Source: RPQJ01 sp963696545
GTDB taxonomy: Bacteria; Pseudomonadota; Gammaproteobacteria; Steroidobacterales; Steroidobacteraceae
Length of the DNA stretch: 64,000 nt
Assembly (NCBI GenBank): GCA_963696545.1
Contig: CAVOKQ010000001.1
Location: 1-64,000 of the forward strand
Direction of reading: 5' to 3'
Both the position numbers and the translations under genes were made by a program. Of the stretch, positions 50,226-59,321 are shown one piece after another; within the stretch, counting starts at the first letter, position 1, and the number at the start of each line of letters is the position of its first letter. The notes below the pieces were generated by a model. It ran no database searches. It saw only the letters and a list, made by a program, of their open reading frames with translations, and had not been told where the DNA came from.

Positions 50226-51333
50226 ATGAAACGCAGATCCTTGCTGAAGGCCGCCGTCCTCGCCGGAGGCGCTGCCGTTTCCGCGCCGGCGATCTCGAAG
50301 GGCCTGATGGAATGGCGCATGGTCACCAGCTGGCCCAAGGGCCTGCCGGGCCTGGGCGCCGGTGCCGAGCGGCTCGCGGCCAACATCACCGCGCTGAGTG
50401 GCGGGCGGCTCACGGTCAAGGTGTATGCCGCGGGCGAGCTCGTGCCCGCGCTCGAATGCTTCGGTGCCGTCGCGAACGGCACGGCGCAGCTGGGGCACGA
50501 CGCAGCCTACTATCACACGGGAAAGTCGGAAGGCTGCCCGTTCTTCACCGCGTTTCCGTTCGGCTTCACGGTGGCCGAGATGGATGCGTGGGTGAAGTAC
50601 GGCAACGGCCAGAAGCTGTGGGACGAGCTGTATGCGCCCTTCGGGCTGCGTGCGTTCCACGCGGGCAGCACCGGCACGCAGATGCTCGGCTGGTTCCGCA
50701 AGGAGATCCGCTCGCTCGACGACCTGAAGGGTCTCAAGTTCCGCGCACCGGGCAACCAGGGGCGCGTGCTGCAGAAGCTGGGTGTCACGCCGGTGATGTT
50801 GCCCGGTGGCGAGATCTTCCCGGCGCTGCAGTCTGGTGCCATCGACGGCGCAGAGTGGATCGGCCCGTACAACGACCTCGGCGCTGGGCTTCTACCAGGT
50901 CTGTCGCTACTACTACTCGCCCGGGTACCACGAGCCGGGACCGAACCTCGAGCTGCTGATCAACGAGCAGGCGTGGCGTTCGCTGACGCCCGACCTGCAA
51001 CTGATGGTGCGCACCGCCGCCGACGCGGCGACGCGCGACATGCTCGCGGAATACAACGCACGCTCCGGGCCCGCGCTGCGCACCCTGGTGAAGAAGCACG
51101 GCGTGATCGTGCGGCCGTTCCCGGAAGAAGTGCTGATGGCCTGCGGCCGCGCCTCGAACGAGGTGCTGAACGAGATCTATGCCGGCGACACTTCGCCGAA
51201 CCGGATCGTGAAGCGGATCATCGAGGACTTCCTCGCGTTCCGCGCCGAGATCATGCCGTGGACACGCATCGGCGAGCAGGCGTTCCTGAATGCGCGGCGG
51301 CTGCCGTTCGAGTTCAAGCTGAAGGGCACCTGA
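50226..51333 (+). pseudogene. dctP: TRAP transporter solute-binding protein DctP, one frameshift
   Basis: The Tat-type leader KRRSLLKAAVLAGGAAVSAP is followed by a full TRAP binding fold: MVTSWPKGLPGLGAGAERLA, AYYHTGKSEGCPFFTAFPFG, KFRAPGNQGRVLQKLGVTPV and DGAEWIGPYNDL. An extra G at 50880-50881 shifts the frame, which resumes ALGFYQVCRYYYSPGYHEPG to KLKGT. Apart from that it is complete (~368 residues) and of the mannitol/chloroaromatic/lactate type. It is convergent with dctMQ, 24 bp apart. Confidence 0.85.
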
Positions 51334-51357
51334 GCGCGGCCCTCGCCGCCCCGCCGG

Positions 51358-52905
51358 TCACTCCGGCACGAGATTTTCGAAGTTGTCCTGGTAGGGCGGG
51401 TTGTGCCCCGGCACGGGGGGCTCAAACAGGTCGCTGAAGTCGTCCGCCACGGGTGATCCGGACGACGCGACCGGGCTCGACGGAGCGAGCCCTGCGTCGA
51501 GGGCCGGAGGCTCGTCTCCGAACAGCCGCTCCGGCAGGCTCGTCGCCATGCCCGGCAGGGCCCACAGGATCGCCATGCCGAGCACCTGCAGCGCCACGAA
51601 CGGCACGACTCCCCTGTAGATGTCGATCGTCCTGAGCAGCGTGCCGGCCACGCCCCGCAGGTAGAACAGCGCGAACCCGAACGGCGGCGTGAGGAAGCTC
51701 GTCTGCAGGTTCACGCCGATCATCACGCCGAGCCACAGCGGGTCGACGCCGAGCTTGATCAGCGCGGGTGCGGCGATCGGTACGACGATGAAGATGATCT
51801 CGAACGTGTCGAGGAAGAAGCCCAGCACGAAGATCACCAGCATCACGGCGAGCACGGCGCCGAGCGAGCCGCCGGGCATCGACGCGAGCGCGTCGTGCAC
51901 CAGGTTCTCGCCGCCGAGCCCGCGGAACACGAGGCTGAACACGCTCGCGCCGAGCAGGATCACGAATACCATCGACGTGATGCCGAGCGTGGTGCGCATC
52001 ACCTCGCGCAGGATCGCGTGGTTGAACTTGAGCTTGACGCCGGCGAGCAGCATCGCACCCACGGCGCCCACCGACGCGGACTCGGTCGGCGTCGCGATGC
52101 CGGCGAGGATCGAGCCCAGCACCGCGAGCATCAGTACCAGCGGCGGCGCGAGCGCCCCCAGCACGCGACCCGGGAGCCCGGCGCGCTGCTCGTCGTCCAT
52201 TTCGAGCGGCGGGCACGAGCGGGGATCGACGATCGACTTGAACAGGATCCAGGCGAGGTACAGGCCCACCAGCATCAGGCCAGGCAGCATCGCGCCCGCG
52301 AAGAGCTGTCCCACCGAGATCGGCTCGGGCGCAAGGTTGCCGAGCTCGAGCTGGGCCTGCTGGTTCGCGCCCTGCAGGATGTCGCCGACGAAGATCAGCA
52401 CCGTCGACGGCGGAATGATCTGCCCGAGCGTGCCGGCCGCGCAGATCGTGCCTGCGGCGAGCTTCGGGTCGTAGCCCGCGCGCATCATCGCCGGCAACGA
52501 CAGCAGGCCCATCGTCACCACGGTGGCGCCCACGATGCCGGTCGACGCGGCGAGCAGCGCACCCACGATCACGACCGAGTAGCCGAGCCCGCCGCGCAGT
52601 GCGCCGAACAACTCGCCCATCGTCGTGAGCAACGCCTCGGCAATCTTGGAGCGCTCGAGCATCACGCCCATGAAGACGAACAGCGGCACCGCCACCAATG
52701 TTTCGTTGGTCATCGTGCCGAAGTAGCGTCCGACCAGCGCCGCGAGGATCGTGAAGTCGAATACGCCGAACGCCGCGCCCAGCGAGGCGAACACCAGCGC
52801 GACGCCAGCCAGCGTGAAGGCGACCGGATAGCCCGCCATCACGGCTCCGATCGTGGCCAGGAACATCGTCACCGCCAGGATCTCGCCGATCAGCACGGTA
52901 GTCAT
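51358..52905 (-). CDS. dctM: TRAP transporter large permease DctM
   Basis: A 515-aa permease with about 12-14 helices, including FMGVMLERSKIAEALLTTMG, GGLGYSVVIVGALLAASTGI and GVNLQTSFLTPPFGFALFYL. It is the Na+-driven membrane core of a TRAP transporter with DctQ and the DctP binding protein. A ~60-residue acidic/proline-rich tail extends beyond the usual end. ATG 52905 overlaps the dctQ stop (ATGA). Confidence 0.92.
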   Translation of the reverse strand: MTTVLIGEILAVTMFLATIGAVMAGYPVAFTLAGVALVFASLGAAFGVFDFTILAALVGRYFGTMTNETLVAVPLFVFMGVMLERSKIAEALLTTMGELFGALRGGLGYSVVIVGALLAASTGIVGATVVTMGLLSLPAMMRAGYDPKLAAGTICAAGTLGQIIPPSTVLIFVGDILQGANQQAQLELGNLAPEPISVGQLFAGAMLPGLMLVGLYLAWILFKSIVDPRSCPPLEMDDEQRAGLPGRVLGALAPPLVLMLAVLGSILAGIATPTESASVGAVGAMLLAGVKLKFNHAILREVMRTTLGITSMVFVILLGASVFSLVFRGLGGENLVHDALASMPGGSLGAVLAVMLVIFVLGFFLDTFEIIFIVVPIAAPALIKLGVDPLWLGVMIGVNLQTSFLTPPFGFALFYLRGVAGTLLRTIDIYRGVVPFVALQVLGMAILWALPGMATSLPERLFGDEPPALDAGLAPSSPVASSGSPVADDFSDLFEPPVPGHNPPYQDNFENLVPE

Positions 52906-53441
52906 GCTGTCGGCCTCTCGTCGTGATCCTCGATCTCATGCCCGGCGAGGAACAGTGCGCGGCGCGCGATCAACGCGAGTCCCTGCGCGAACAGCACGGC
53001 GCAGAACACCCATAACAGCGACTTCAGCAGGTACAGCGCCGGCATGCCGTCCGCGGTGCTCGACGGCTCGCGGATGCCCCACGACGACAGCACGAACGGC
53101 GCGGACGTGATCGCAATTACCGCGAGCCACGGGAACAGGAAGAAGATCGTGCCGAGGATGTCGACCCACGCCTTGCGGCGGGGCGCCATCGACCCGTAGA
53201 GCACGTCCACGTTCACGTGGCCGCGATGCAGCATCGTGTAACCGGCGCCGGCCATGAACACGGTCGCGTGCTGCCAGACGTAGAGTTCCTGCAGCCACGG
53301 GAAGCCGATGTTGAACGCGTACCGCAGCACGACTACGGCGAAACAGGTCAGCACGCAGCCGACGGTCAGCCACGCGACCATGCCACCGATCCATTCGTTG
53401 ATCGTGTCGATCAGCCTGACGAAGCCGCTGAGTGCGTTCAC
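52902..53441 (-). CDS. dctQ: TRAP transporter small permease DctQ
   Basis: A 179-aa protein with four helices: MVAWLTVGCVLTCFAVVVLR, then FPWLQELYVWQHATVFMAGA (the conserved membrane turn), HVNVDVLYGSM and a last helix near the end. It pairs with DctM. Same operon, 4-nt overlap. The binding protein is on the opposite strand beyond dctM. Confidence 0.9.
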   Translation of the reverse strand: MNALSGFVRLIDTINEWIGGMVAWLTVGCVLTCFAVVVLRYAFNIGFPWLQELYVWQHATVFMAGAGYTMLHRGHVNVDVLYGSMAPRRKAWVDILGTIFFLFPWLAVIAITSAPFVLSSWGIREPSSTADGMPALYLLKSLLWVFCAVLFAQGLALIARRALFLAGHEIEDHDERPTA

Positions 53442-53532
53442 CCGTTCCCCCGTTCCGGTCTGGCCGCGATGGTACGGGCAAACGGGTCGGCTGGCGACGG
53501 TCCGCGGGCACGGCCCTTCTGACGAAATAGAA

Positions 53533-53562
53533 AAGGCCCGGCGACTCGTGTCGCCGGGCCTT
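53533..53562 (-). terminator. Intrinsic terminator of the cytochrome gene
   Basis: Perfect stem AAGGCCCGGCGAC / GTCGCCGGGCCTT around TCGT, followed on the minus strand by TTTTCTATTT. It lies 18 bp past the cytochrome stop. A strong Rho-independent terminator. Confidence 0.88.
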
Positions 53563-53579
53563 GTTGCGTCACCCGCCGC

Positions 53580-55763
53580 TTACGGGTGCGGCCCGTTGTG
53601 GCAGTCGTAGCAGCCGACGTTCTGGCCGGCCGCGTAGGTGCGGGTCGAGCCGGACTTCGTCGTGAACGTGCGGGGTGCCTTCACCTGCGCCAGCGGGCTG
53701 CCCCTGTAGTCGGCGCCGTGACAGTAGGCGCACGAGCTCGCGTTGCCCTCGGCGTAGCTCTCGTGCCTGCTCACCCACGTGGCGCCGATCGTGTGCATGC
53801 CGTGCGGGCCGCCTGTTGCCGTCACGGGAGCCGTGGCGTGGCAGACGGTGCACTCGCGGACGGTGCCTTCGTAGCCCTGCAGCGCGATGCTCTGCACGTT
53901 GTCGTTCGCGTGCGAACTCGGGTACTCGGCATGCGTCGAGCCGTGGCACGCCTCGCACTGCAGTCCGCCGTGGCCCTTGCTGAACCGGAACAGGCTGAAG
54001 CCCGTCGCCGGTACGTTCGGGTTCGTGGCGAAGCGAGTGTCGGACACCTTGACCAGGTTGCCAGACGAGTCCACTGCGCTCAGCGTGCGCTTGCCGTCGA
54101 AGTGGCAGGCCTGGCAGTTCGGCTGCTCGAGCCAGCCAACCCGAGCCGGCTTGCCGACGTTCGACATGTTGCCGTGGCAGCTCTGGCAACCCATCGACAT
54201 CGTGCCATCCGGATTGACGGCCTTGCCCATCGCGCCACGCAGGCAACGAGTCACCGAGCCCGGGTGGCACAGGTAGCACGCCTCGCGACTTGTGGCCGCG
54301 TTGAGCTTCACCAGCGTCTTCGGGTCGAGCACCTGGCCGTGGTTCGTATGCAGCGCACTCGTGAGCTTTGAGATGCCCGTGCGGCCGGTGCCCGGCAGTG
54401 CGTTCGAGCCGTGGCACGCCGCGCACAGCGTCGGCTTGTTGTTGAGCGCGGCCTGATAGAGACCCTCGCCCCGGCCGATCGCCGTGAGCGCGGACTGGTA
54501 GGCGGCATTGCCAGCCTGCTTCGCATCGTGGATCTTGAGGATGTTCCTCTTCCAGTTACGCTCGGGATCCATGTCCGCAGTTTCCCAGCCGTTTGCTGGT
54601 TTCGCGGCGAGCCGGGCGGGGTTCGTTTCGCCCGCTGCGGGTGTCGCATGGCATGCCATGCAGGTAATCTCGTCGCTGACCGGCAGCACGGTCGATGTAG
54701 TCGCCATCACCTTGCCGGTGCCATCGCGTGCGACGACCTTGACCATCGGGTAGTAGTTCTTCGCGCCCTTGTCGTCGTAAGGCGTGATCGGCAGGCCCGT
54801 GGCCTCGAACCAGGCGCGGTCGGCGTTGAAGGCCATCGGCTTCGGCGATGCCGACGGAGTCGAGTTGCCGGTGAGGCCCACGTCATTCGCGGGCTGGGCA
54901 CCGTACAGCGTCAGCGCGTAGGTCCAGAACCCGGTCTTCGTCGAGCTCGTCGTATTTGTCGAGCCCGTCGGATCGGCGACGGCCTCGTAAGTCAGCGTCA
55001 CGCCGCTGGTCACGGCCTTGCCGGTGGATGCGTTCACGAGCTGCGCGTTGAGGTTGTTGTACGGCGGCAGGATCGAGAACACCGAGTAGTCCTTGCCGTC
55101 CATGCAGTGCATGCCGAGGTCGTTCCAGGCAATCAGTGTGTACCTGGCCGTCGGGGAGGAGCCGCCGGTCGGGGGTGCCGTGCCTGTCACGGTGACCGGA
55201 ACGGTCACTGCGACCTTGCTGTCCCTGACCGAGACCAGCGTGCTGCCGGGCGCGACGCCCTTCACCGTGATGACGTTACTGCTCACGGAAACCGAGGCGA
55301 TGCCGCTGTTGGCGGATGCCGCCGTCACCGTGCCGGAGTAATTGCCTGCCGTGATCTTGCCCGTTGCGCCAGTGGCGACGGTCAGCGACGTGGGCGACAC
55401 CGTCATGGACTTCGTGACCGCGACCGTGACCGCGAGCGAGACATTGCGACTCCTGCCATCGCGCACGTAGACCGTGGCACTGCCCGCGCCGATGCCACGC
55501 ACGGTCAGGGTCGCACCGGTGGTGGTGCGATTCGAGAGAGCAACGGTCGTGACGGCCGTGTTCTTCGACTCGGCCTGTATCTCGCCGCTCGCTCCGCTGA
55601 TCGTCGCGAGGACACTGCCGCCGACCGGCACCGTCACCTTGCCGGGTGAGAGTGTCAGTGCCGCGGACGCCGGGGCTGCAAACAGCGCCGCAACCAGCGC
55701 GGCCCAGGTGTACAGCACCCATGGAGCGCGGGCCCGCGATTGACTGGTGTGTGATCGATGCAT
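53580..55763 (-). CDS. Exported nine-heme c-type cytochrome with Ig-like domains
   Basis: A 727-aa secreted protein. ATG 55763 follows GGGGAG and a signal peptide (VLYTWAALVAALFAAPASA). Residues ~35-260 contain bacterial Ig-like repeats (VTVPVGGSVLATISG; SPTSLTVATGATGKITAG). The rest carries nine CXXCH heme sites: CMACH, CAACH, CYLCH, CQSCH, CQACH, CEACH, CTVCH, CAYCH and CYDCH. Likely an outer-surface or periplasmic electron carrier, as in metal- or extracellular-electron-transfer systems. No partner oxidoreductase is adjacent. Confidence 0.85.
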   Translation of the reverse strand: MHRSHTSQSRARAPWVLYTWAALVAALFAAPASAALTLSPGKVTVPVGGSVLATISGASGEIQAESKNTAVTTVALSNRTTTGATLTVRGIGAGSATVYVRDGRSRNVSLAVTVAVTKSMTVSPTSLTVATGATGKITAGNYSGTVTAASANSGIASVSVSSNVITVKGVAPGSTLVSVRDSKVAVTVPVTVTGTAPPTGGSSPTARYTLIAWNDLGMHCMDGKDYSVFSILPPYNNLNAQLVNASTGKAVTSGVTLTYEAVADPTGSTNTTSSTKTGFWTYALTLYGAQPANDVGLTGNSTPSASPKPMAFNADRAWFEATGLPITPYDDKGAKNYYPMVKVVARDGTGKVMATTSTVLPVSDEITCMACHATPAAGETNPARLAAKPANGWETADMDPERNWKRNILKIHDAKQAGNAAYQSALTAIGRGEGLYQAALNNKPTLCAACHGSNALPGTGRTGISKLTSALHTNHGQVLDPKTLVKLNAATSREACYLCHPGSVTRCLRGAMGKAVNPDGTMSMGCQSCHGNMSNVGKPARVGWLEQPNCQACHFDGKRTLSAVDSSGNLVKVSDTRFATNPNVPATGFSLFRFSKGHGGLQCEACHGSTHAEYPSSHANDNVQSIALQGYEGTVRECTVCHATAPVTATGGPHGMHTIGATWVSRHESYAEGNASSCAYCHGADYRGSPLAQVKAPRTFTTKSGSTRTYAAGQNVGCYDCHNGPHP

Positions 55764-56119
55764 GATGTTCTCCCCGTGCAAGTCGCAAGCCCTTCGACCG
55801 CGTGAGACGTCGCAGCCGGCCGAAATCAATCGGTCCGGCGCGCGAATGCGTCCACTTCGCGTTTGTCGGTCCCCGAAAACGCCAAAGCCCGGATTTCTCC
55901 GGGCTTCGCGTGCGTGATTCAGCCGGGCACTGGTGCCGGCTCCGTTGCCTGTAGCCATCTGCAGGCGACTCTAGTGCGAAGATCGTGGCCGTGTGGTCCA
56001 GCGTTTGCAGACGGTGACGTGCTGCCGGTTTCCGGGGCGCGCCGCTGGGATATCAGTAAGCGCTAATTAATAAAGTAGACATATACGGGCTGCGCGCGAC
56101 AGCACGCGCGCTCCTCGGT
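55764..56119. other. Gap between the cytochrome and epimerase genes
   Basis: About 355 bp with the terminator at 55885-55906 and an AT-rich stretch (TAATTAATAAAG, 56063-56075) unusual for this DNA. The latter may be a promoter element for the cytochrome gene. No gene is recognised. Confidence 0.4.
55885..55906 (-). terminator. Hairpin terminator after the epimerase operon
   Basis: AAGCCCGGA / TCCGGGCTT with a 4-nt loop; on the minus strand TTTGGCGTTTTC follows. It probably ends the NlpC/P60-epimerase transcript before the cytochrome gene. Confidence 0.65.
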
Positions 56120-57208
56120 CTACTGCTCGAGGCCCTGCACCGTGCGTATCCCCAGGCCCGGCGCGTCGGGCAGCGAGATCCGCGGCCCATCGAAGCTGGC
56201 GCCGCCCTCCGTGGGGATGAACGCGCCGAGCTGCGGCCCGTCGAGGTCCACGCGAGTGATCACACCGGCGCGCGCGACCGCGACATGCGCTGCGGCGGCC
56301 ACGCTGATGCTCGTCTCGAGCATGCAACCCATCATGCACTGCACGCCGTGCCCGGCACAGAGATCTGCGATCCGTAGCGCATTGGAAATGCCGCCGGTCT
56401 TCATCAGCTTGATGTTGACGATGTCAGCCGCGCGCCGGCGAATGATCTCGATGACGTCCTCCACGCTGAAGGCACTCTCGTCCGCCATCACCGGCGTCGC
56501 GACGCGCGCCGTCACGTACTCCAGGCCGTCGAGATCGTCGGCCTTGACTGGTTGCTCGACCAGGTCGAGTGCGATGCCCGCATCCTCGATTGCGCGCAGC
56601 GCGCGCACCGCCTGCTGCGGCGTCCAGCCCTGGTTCGCGTCGAGACGCAGCAGCGCGCGGCCGGCGACGGCTGCGTGGATTGCCTTCACCCGCTCGATGT
56701 CGGCGTCGATATCCTTGCCGACCTTGACCTTGAGCGCGTCGAATCCACGCGCGATCGCGTGCAGCGCGTCCGCGACCATCTTGTCGACGTCGTCGACGCT
56801 GATCGTGATGTCGGTGGTGACCCGTGGGATTCCGCCGCCGAGGAGCCGGTAGAGCGGGGCGCCGTTCAGCTGCCCGAACAGGTCGTAAAGCGCGATCTCG
56901 ACCGCGGCCTTGGCGCTCGTGTTGCGTTCGATCGCACGCTGGACCGTCGCAGTCAGTTCTTGCAGGTCTGCGATGTCCGCTCCGGCCAGCCAGGGTGCAA
57001 TCGAACCGGTGATCGCGCGGGTGATCGACTCGTGTGTGTCGCCGGTAATCACAGCCGTCGGCGGCGCCTCGCCCCAGCCGATGTGACCCGTGTCCGTGTG
57101 GATCATCACGACGATATCGTCGATGACTTCCACGGTACGCAACGCAGTCTTGAAAGGTGTGCGAAGCGGTACGCGTACGCGACCGAGGCGGATGCCCGTG
57201 ATCTTCAT
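56120..57208 (-). CDS. Dipeptide epimerase, enolase superfamily (YkfB-like)
   Basis: A 362-aa enolase-superfamily protein. The N-terminal capping domain starts KITGIRLGRVRVPLRTPFKT. In the barrel are the catalytic KVKVGK (KxK), the metal ligands in RLDANQGW, EQPVK and MADESAF, and the second Lys in NIKLMKTGG. This is the L-Ala-D/L-Glu epimerase pattern, which recycles murein-derived dipeptides. ATG 57208 overlaps the NlpC/P60 stop (ATGA), and that neighbour would supply the substrate. Confidence 0.88.
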   Translation of the reverse strand: MKITGIRLGRVRVPLRTPFKTALRTVEVIDDIVVMIHTDTGHIGWGEAPPTAVITGDTHESITRAITGSIAPWLAGADIADLQELTATVQRAIERNTSAKAAVEIALYDLFGQLNGAPLYRLLGGGIPRVTTDITISVDDVDKMVADALHAIARGFDALKVKVGKDIDADIERVKAIHAAVAGRALLRLDANQGWTPQQAVRALRAIEDAGIALDLVEQPVKADDLDGLEYVTARVATPVMADESAFSVEDVIEIIRRRAADIVNIKLMKTGGISNALRIADLCAGHGVQCMMGCMLETSISVAAAAHVAVARAGVITRVDLDGPQLGAFIPTEGGASFDGPRISLPDAPGLGIRTVQGLEQ

Positions 57209-58491
57209 GGCGCGCCACCTGGGCGAATGCGCTGGATGGCGATCACGGCGTCGACAAGGCCGCCGTCCTCGCCGAAGTGCAGCGGCAGCAGCGGGGTAAC
57301 GACGACGCCGTTCGCGGGCAGTGGGCGCAGCACGCCGTCCGCGCCCACCATGCTTGGCCGGTTCGTGTCGTGGATCACCCACGGGCCCTCGCGCGTCTGG
57401 CCGAGCACCATCATCACGTGGCCCGGCGTGTAGACGAGGTCGCCGGCCTGCAGTCGCTTCAATGCGGCAACGCGCGCCGAGTGCTTCGCGCCGGCTTCGA
57501 ACGTCAGCCGATCGAATGCCTCGCTCGCGGCCTGGTCCTGCGAGTTGCGCGGCAATTCGATACCGACGCTGCGGTAGATCTCGGAGACGAAGCCGCTGCA
57601 GTCGCGCGCGCCGTGCGCGTGTCCCCAGCCGTAGCGCTCGCCGAGGAACTTGAAGGCCTGCTGAATCAGCATGGCGCGCGTGTAGGGCAACGGAGTGCCA
57701 CTCACGTCGGCCGAGTGCGGCAGCAGAGCCGGCACGATCTGCAGGCGTCCGTCTGCGCCTCGCAGCGGCAGGTCGATCACGTGCGAGGCGAGTGCGCTCT
57801 GGCCATTCACCAGTTGTCCCGCCGGCCAGTCCGGCCGCAGCGGCACGCGCACGCCCATGTCGAGCACGAGTTCGGAGAGTGCCGGCGATCCGGGCGCATG
57901 GGCGGTGCGGACTTGCGCACCTGTCACGATCAGCGCAGGCTCGCGACGGGCGTAGTCGAGTACGGTGGCGCGGTCACCGATGGCGACGGCTTCGGCCGAC
58001 ATCCATGCGCAGTAGAACTCGCCGACGACGAAGAGCCAGTCGCCGGTCGCATCGGCATGCGTCACGAGGACAGGCGTACCGGGAAAAAACGCCGATTCCT
58101 GGAAGCGGTCCAGGTCGGTGTCGCCAGCGCGGTCGAACGCCTGCCGCATAGTCGGGAACGTGCGCAGTGAGGCGCGATGGATGACCAGGCCGAAGCGGGC
58201 TGGCTGGCTGGCGGGGATCGAATCGAGCGCGAGCTTGCCGACCAGTGCATCGATCTCGACGCTCGTCAGCTCGACGCCGTGCCCGTCGTAAAGGGTGCGC
58301 GCCGGCCGCCGCGACATCGACTCGATCCAGTTGCGGACCCTTGCTCCGTCGGTCTGGTTCGGCAGCGTCCCGAGCGAGCGGACTGCCGGCCCCAGCGCGC
58401 GCAGGCGTTCGTTCTGCGCAGCGATCGAGGCGCTGTTTGCAAGCAACCGATGCGCGTCGGGCAGCCGCTCGATCCAGAAGTCGGGGGTCAT
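57205..58491 (-). CDS. NlpC/P60 endopeptidase, murein peptide hydrolase (YkfC-like)
   Basis: A 428-aa protein. An N-terminal region without a clear signal peptide precedes SH3-like domains (AFFPGTPVLVTHADATGDWL). The C-terminal NlpC/P60 domain has RYGWGHAHGARDCSGFVSEI (catalytic Cys), ELPRNSQDQA and YTPGHVMMVLG (His). It would cut gamma-D-Glu-diamino-acid bonds in murein peptides, giving L-Ala-D-Glu for the epimerase encoded next. Translationally coupled by ATGA. Confidence 0.86.
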   Translation of the reverse strand: MTPDFWIERLPDAHRLLANSASIAAQNERLRALGPAVRSLGTLPNQTDGARVRNWIESMSRRPARTLYDGHGVELTSVEIDALVGKLALDSIPASQPARFGLVIHRASLRTFPTMRQAFDRAGDTDLDRFQESAFFPGTPVLVTHADATGDWLFVVGEFYCAWMSAEAVAIGDRATVLDYARREPALIVTGAQVRTAHAPGSPALSELVLDMGVRVPLRPDWPAGQLVNGQSALASHVIDLPLRGADGRLQIVPALLPHSADVSGTPLPYTRAMLIQQAFKFLGERYGWGHAHGARDCSGFVSEIYRSVGIELPRNSQDQAASEAFDRLTFEAGAKHSARVAALKRLQAGDLVYTPGHVMMVLGQTREGPWVIHDTNRPSMVGADGVLRPLPANGVVVTPLLPLHFGEDGGLVDAVIAIQRIRPGGAP

Positions 58492-58575
58492 GCTTGATGC
58501 GTCACGACTGGTCGGCCGTCAGTCCGGCTGGGGTCAGAACAGTCGCACGCCCTTAGACCCGGTTCCGTGCGAGGC

Positions 58576-58594
58576 TGGCGCTCGCAGCCAGCGC
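58576..58594. terminator. Possible hairpin after the OmpA-like gene
   Basis: GCTGGC-N7-GCCAGC inverted repeat between the OmpA-like stop and the NlpC/P60 start. No T-run; a weak candidate. Confidence 0.25.
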
Positions 58595-58646
58595 AAGAAT
58601 CGACGGCGCCCACAACTGGAGGTCGCGGACGCCGTCGACCAGTTGC

Positions 58647-59309
58647 TTACGGCAGGACGCTGACCTCCACGCGCCGCGCCTCTTCGAGCGAGCCGCTGCC
58701 GGTCGTCTCGATCGGCTTGCGCATGTCGATGCGCGCCTCCTCGATGCCTTCCTTCACCAGGTAGTCACGCACCGCGAGCGCACGGTTCTTCGCGAGCTCG
58801 ATGTTGTGATCCCGGTTGCCGGTCGGATCATGGTAGCCGGAGATTGCCGACTTCGCCGTCGGATTGGCCTTCAGGTACTCGACGATCGGGGCAAGGTTGG
58901 CCGCCGTGTCCGCCGGCAGGTCGAACTTGTCCAACTCAAAGTACAGGTTGGCCGCCGGGATCGGCGCGGGTGCCGCCGCAGGCATCTCAGCCGCCGGTGC
59001 CGCCGCCACGACCTCGCAGCCGCGAGCGTCCACCGCCGTGCCGGCAGGCGTGCCCGGGCAGGCGTCGTCCGCGTCGACCACGCCGTCGCCGTCGGTGTCG
59101 ACCGGCGCGGCAGGCAACACGGCCGGAGCCGCGACCTCAGCCGGCGCTGCGACTCCGCAGCACGCGCCCGAGGCCATGGCATGGCCGGGACCGTGCCCCG
59201 TCATCCACAGCAGGAGCAGCAGCAGGGCGAGCAGCACCGCGACGATGACGTGCCATCGGTTCCACGCGGCGTACTGCTCGGGGGTTCGTCCATTGATGAG
59301 CGTCGTCAT
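58647..59309 (-). CDS. OmpA-family protein with N-terminal membrane helix
   Basis: A 220-aa protein. A single N-terminal helix (WHVIVAVLLALLLLLLWMTG) anchors it. A short Cys-containing stretch and a TSP3-like calcium repeat (DTDGDGVVDADDACPGTP) follow. The C-terminal OmpA peptidoglycan-binding domain reads YFELDKFDLPADTAANLAPI, ISGYHDPTGNRDHNIELAKN, RALAVRDYLV. It would tether the membrane to peptidoglycan. The HhH protein gene lies 13 bp upstream on the same strand, so they are probably one operon. Confidence 0.86.
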   Translation of the reverse strand: MTTLINGRTPEQYAAWNRWHVIVAVLLALLLLLLWMTGHGPGHAMASGACCGVAAPAEVAAPAVLPAAPVDTDGDGVVDADDACPGTPAGTAVDARGCEVVAAAPAAEMPAAAPAPIPAANLYFELDKFDLPADTAANLAPIVEYLKANPTAKSAISGYHDPTGNRDHNIELAKNRALAVRDYLVKEGIEEARIDMRKPIETTGSGSLEEARRVEVSVLP

Positions 59310-59321
59310 GGCACGCCCCGG

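Noticed and set aside
54411..55649. 412-codon plus-strand frame
   Set aside because: Antisense to the cytochrome gene; the heme motifs are decisive for the minus strand.
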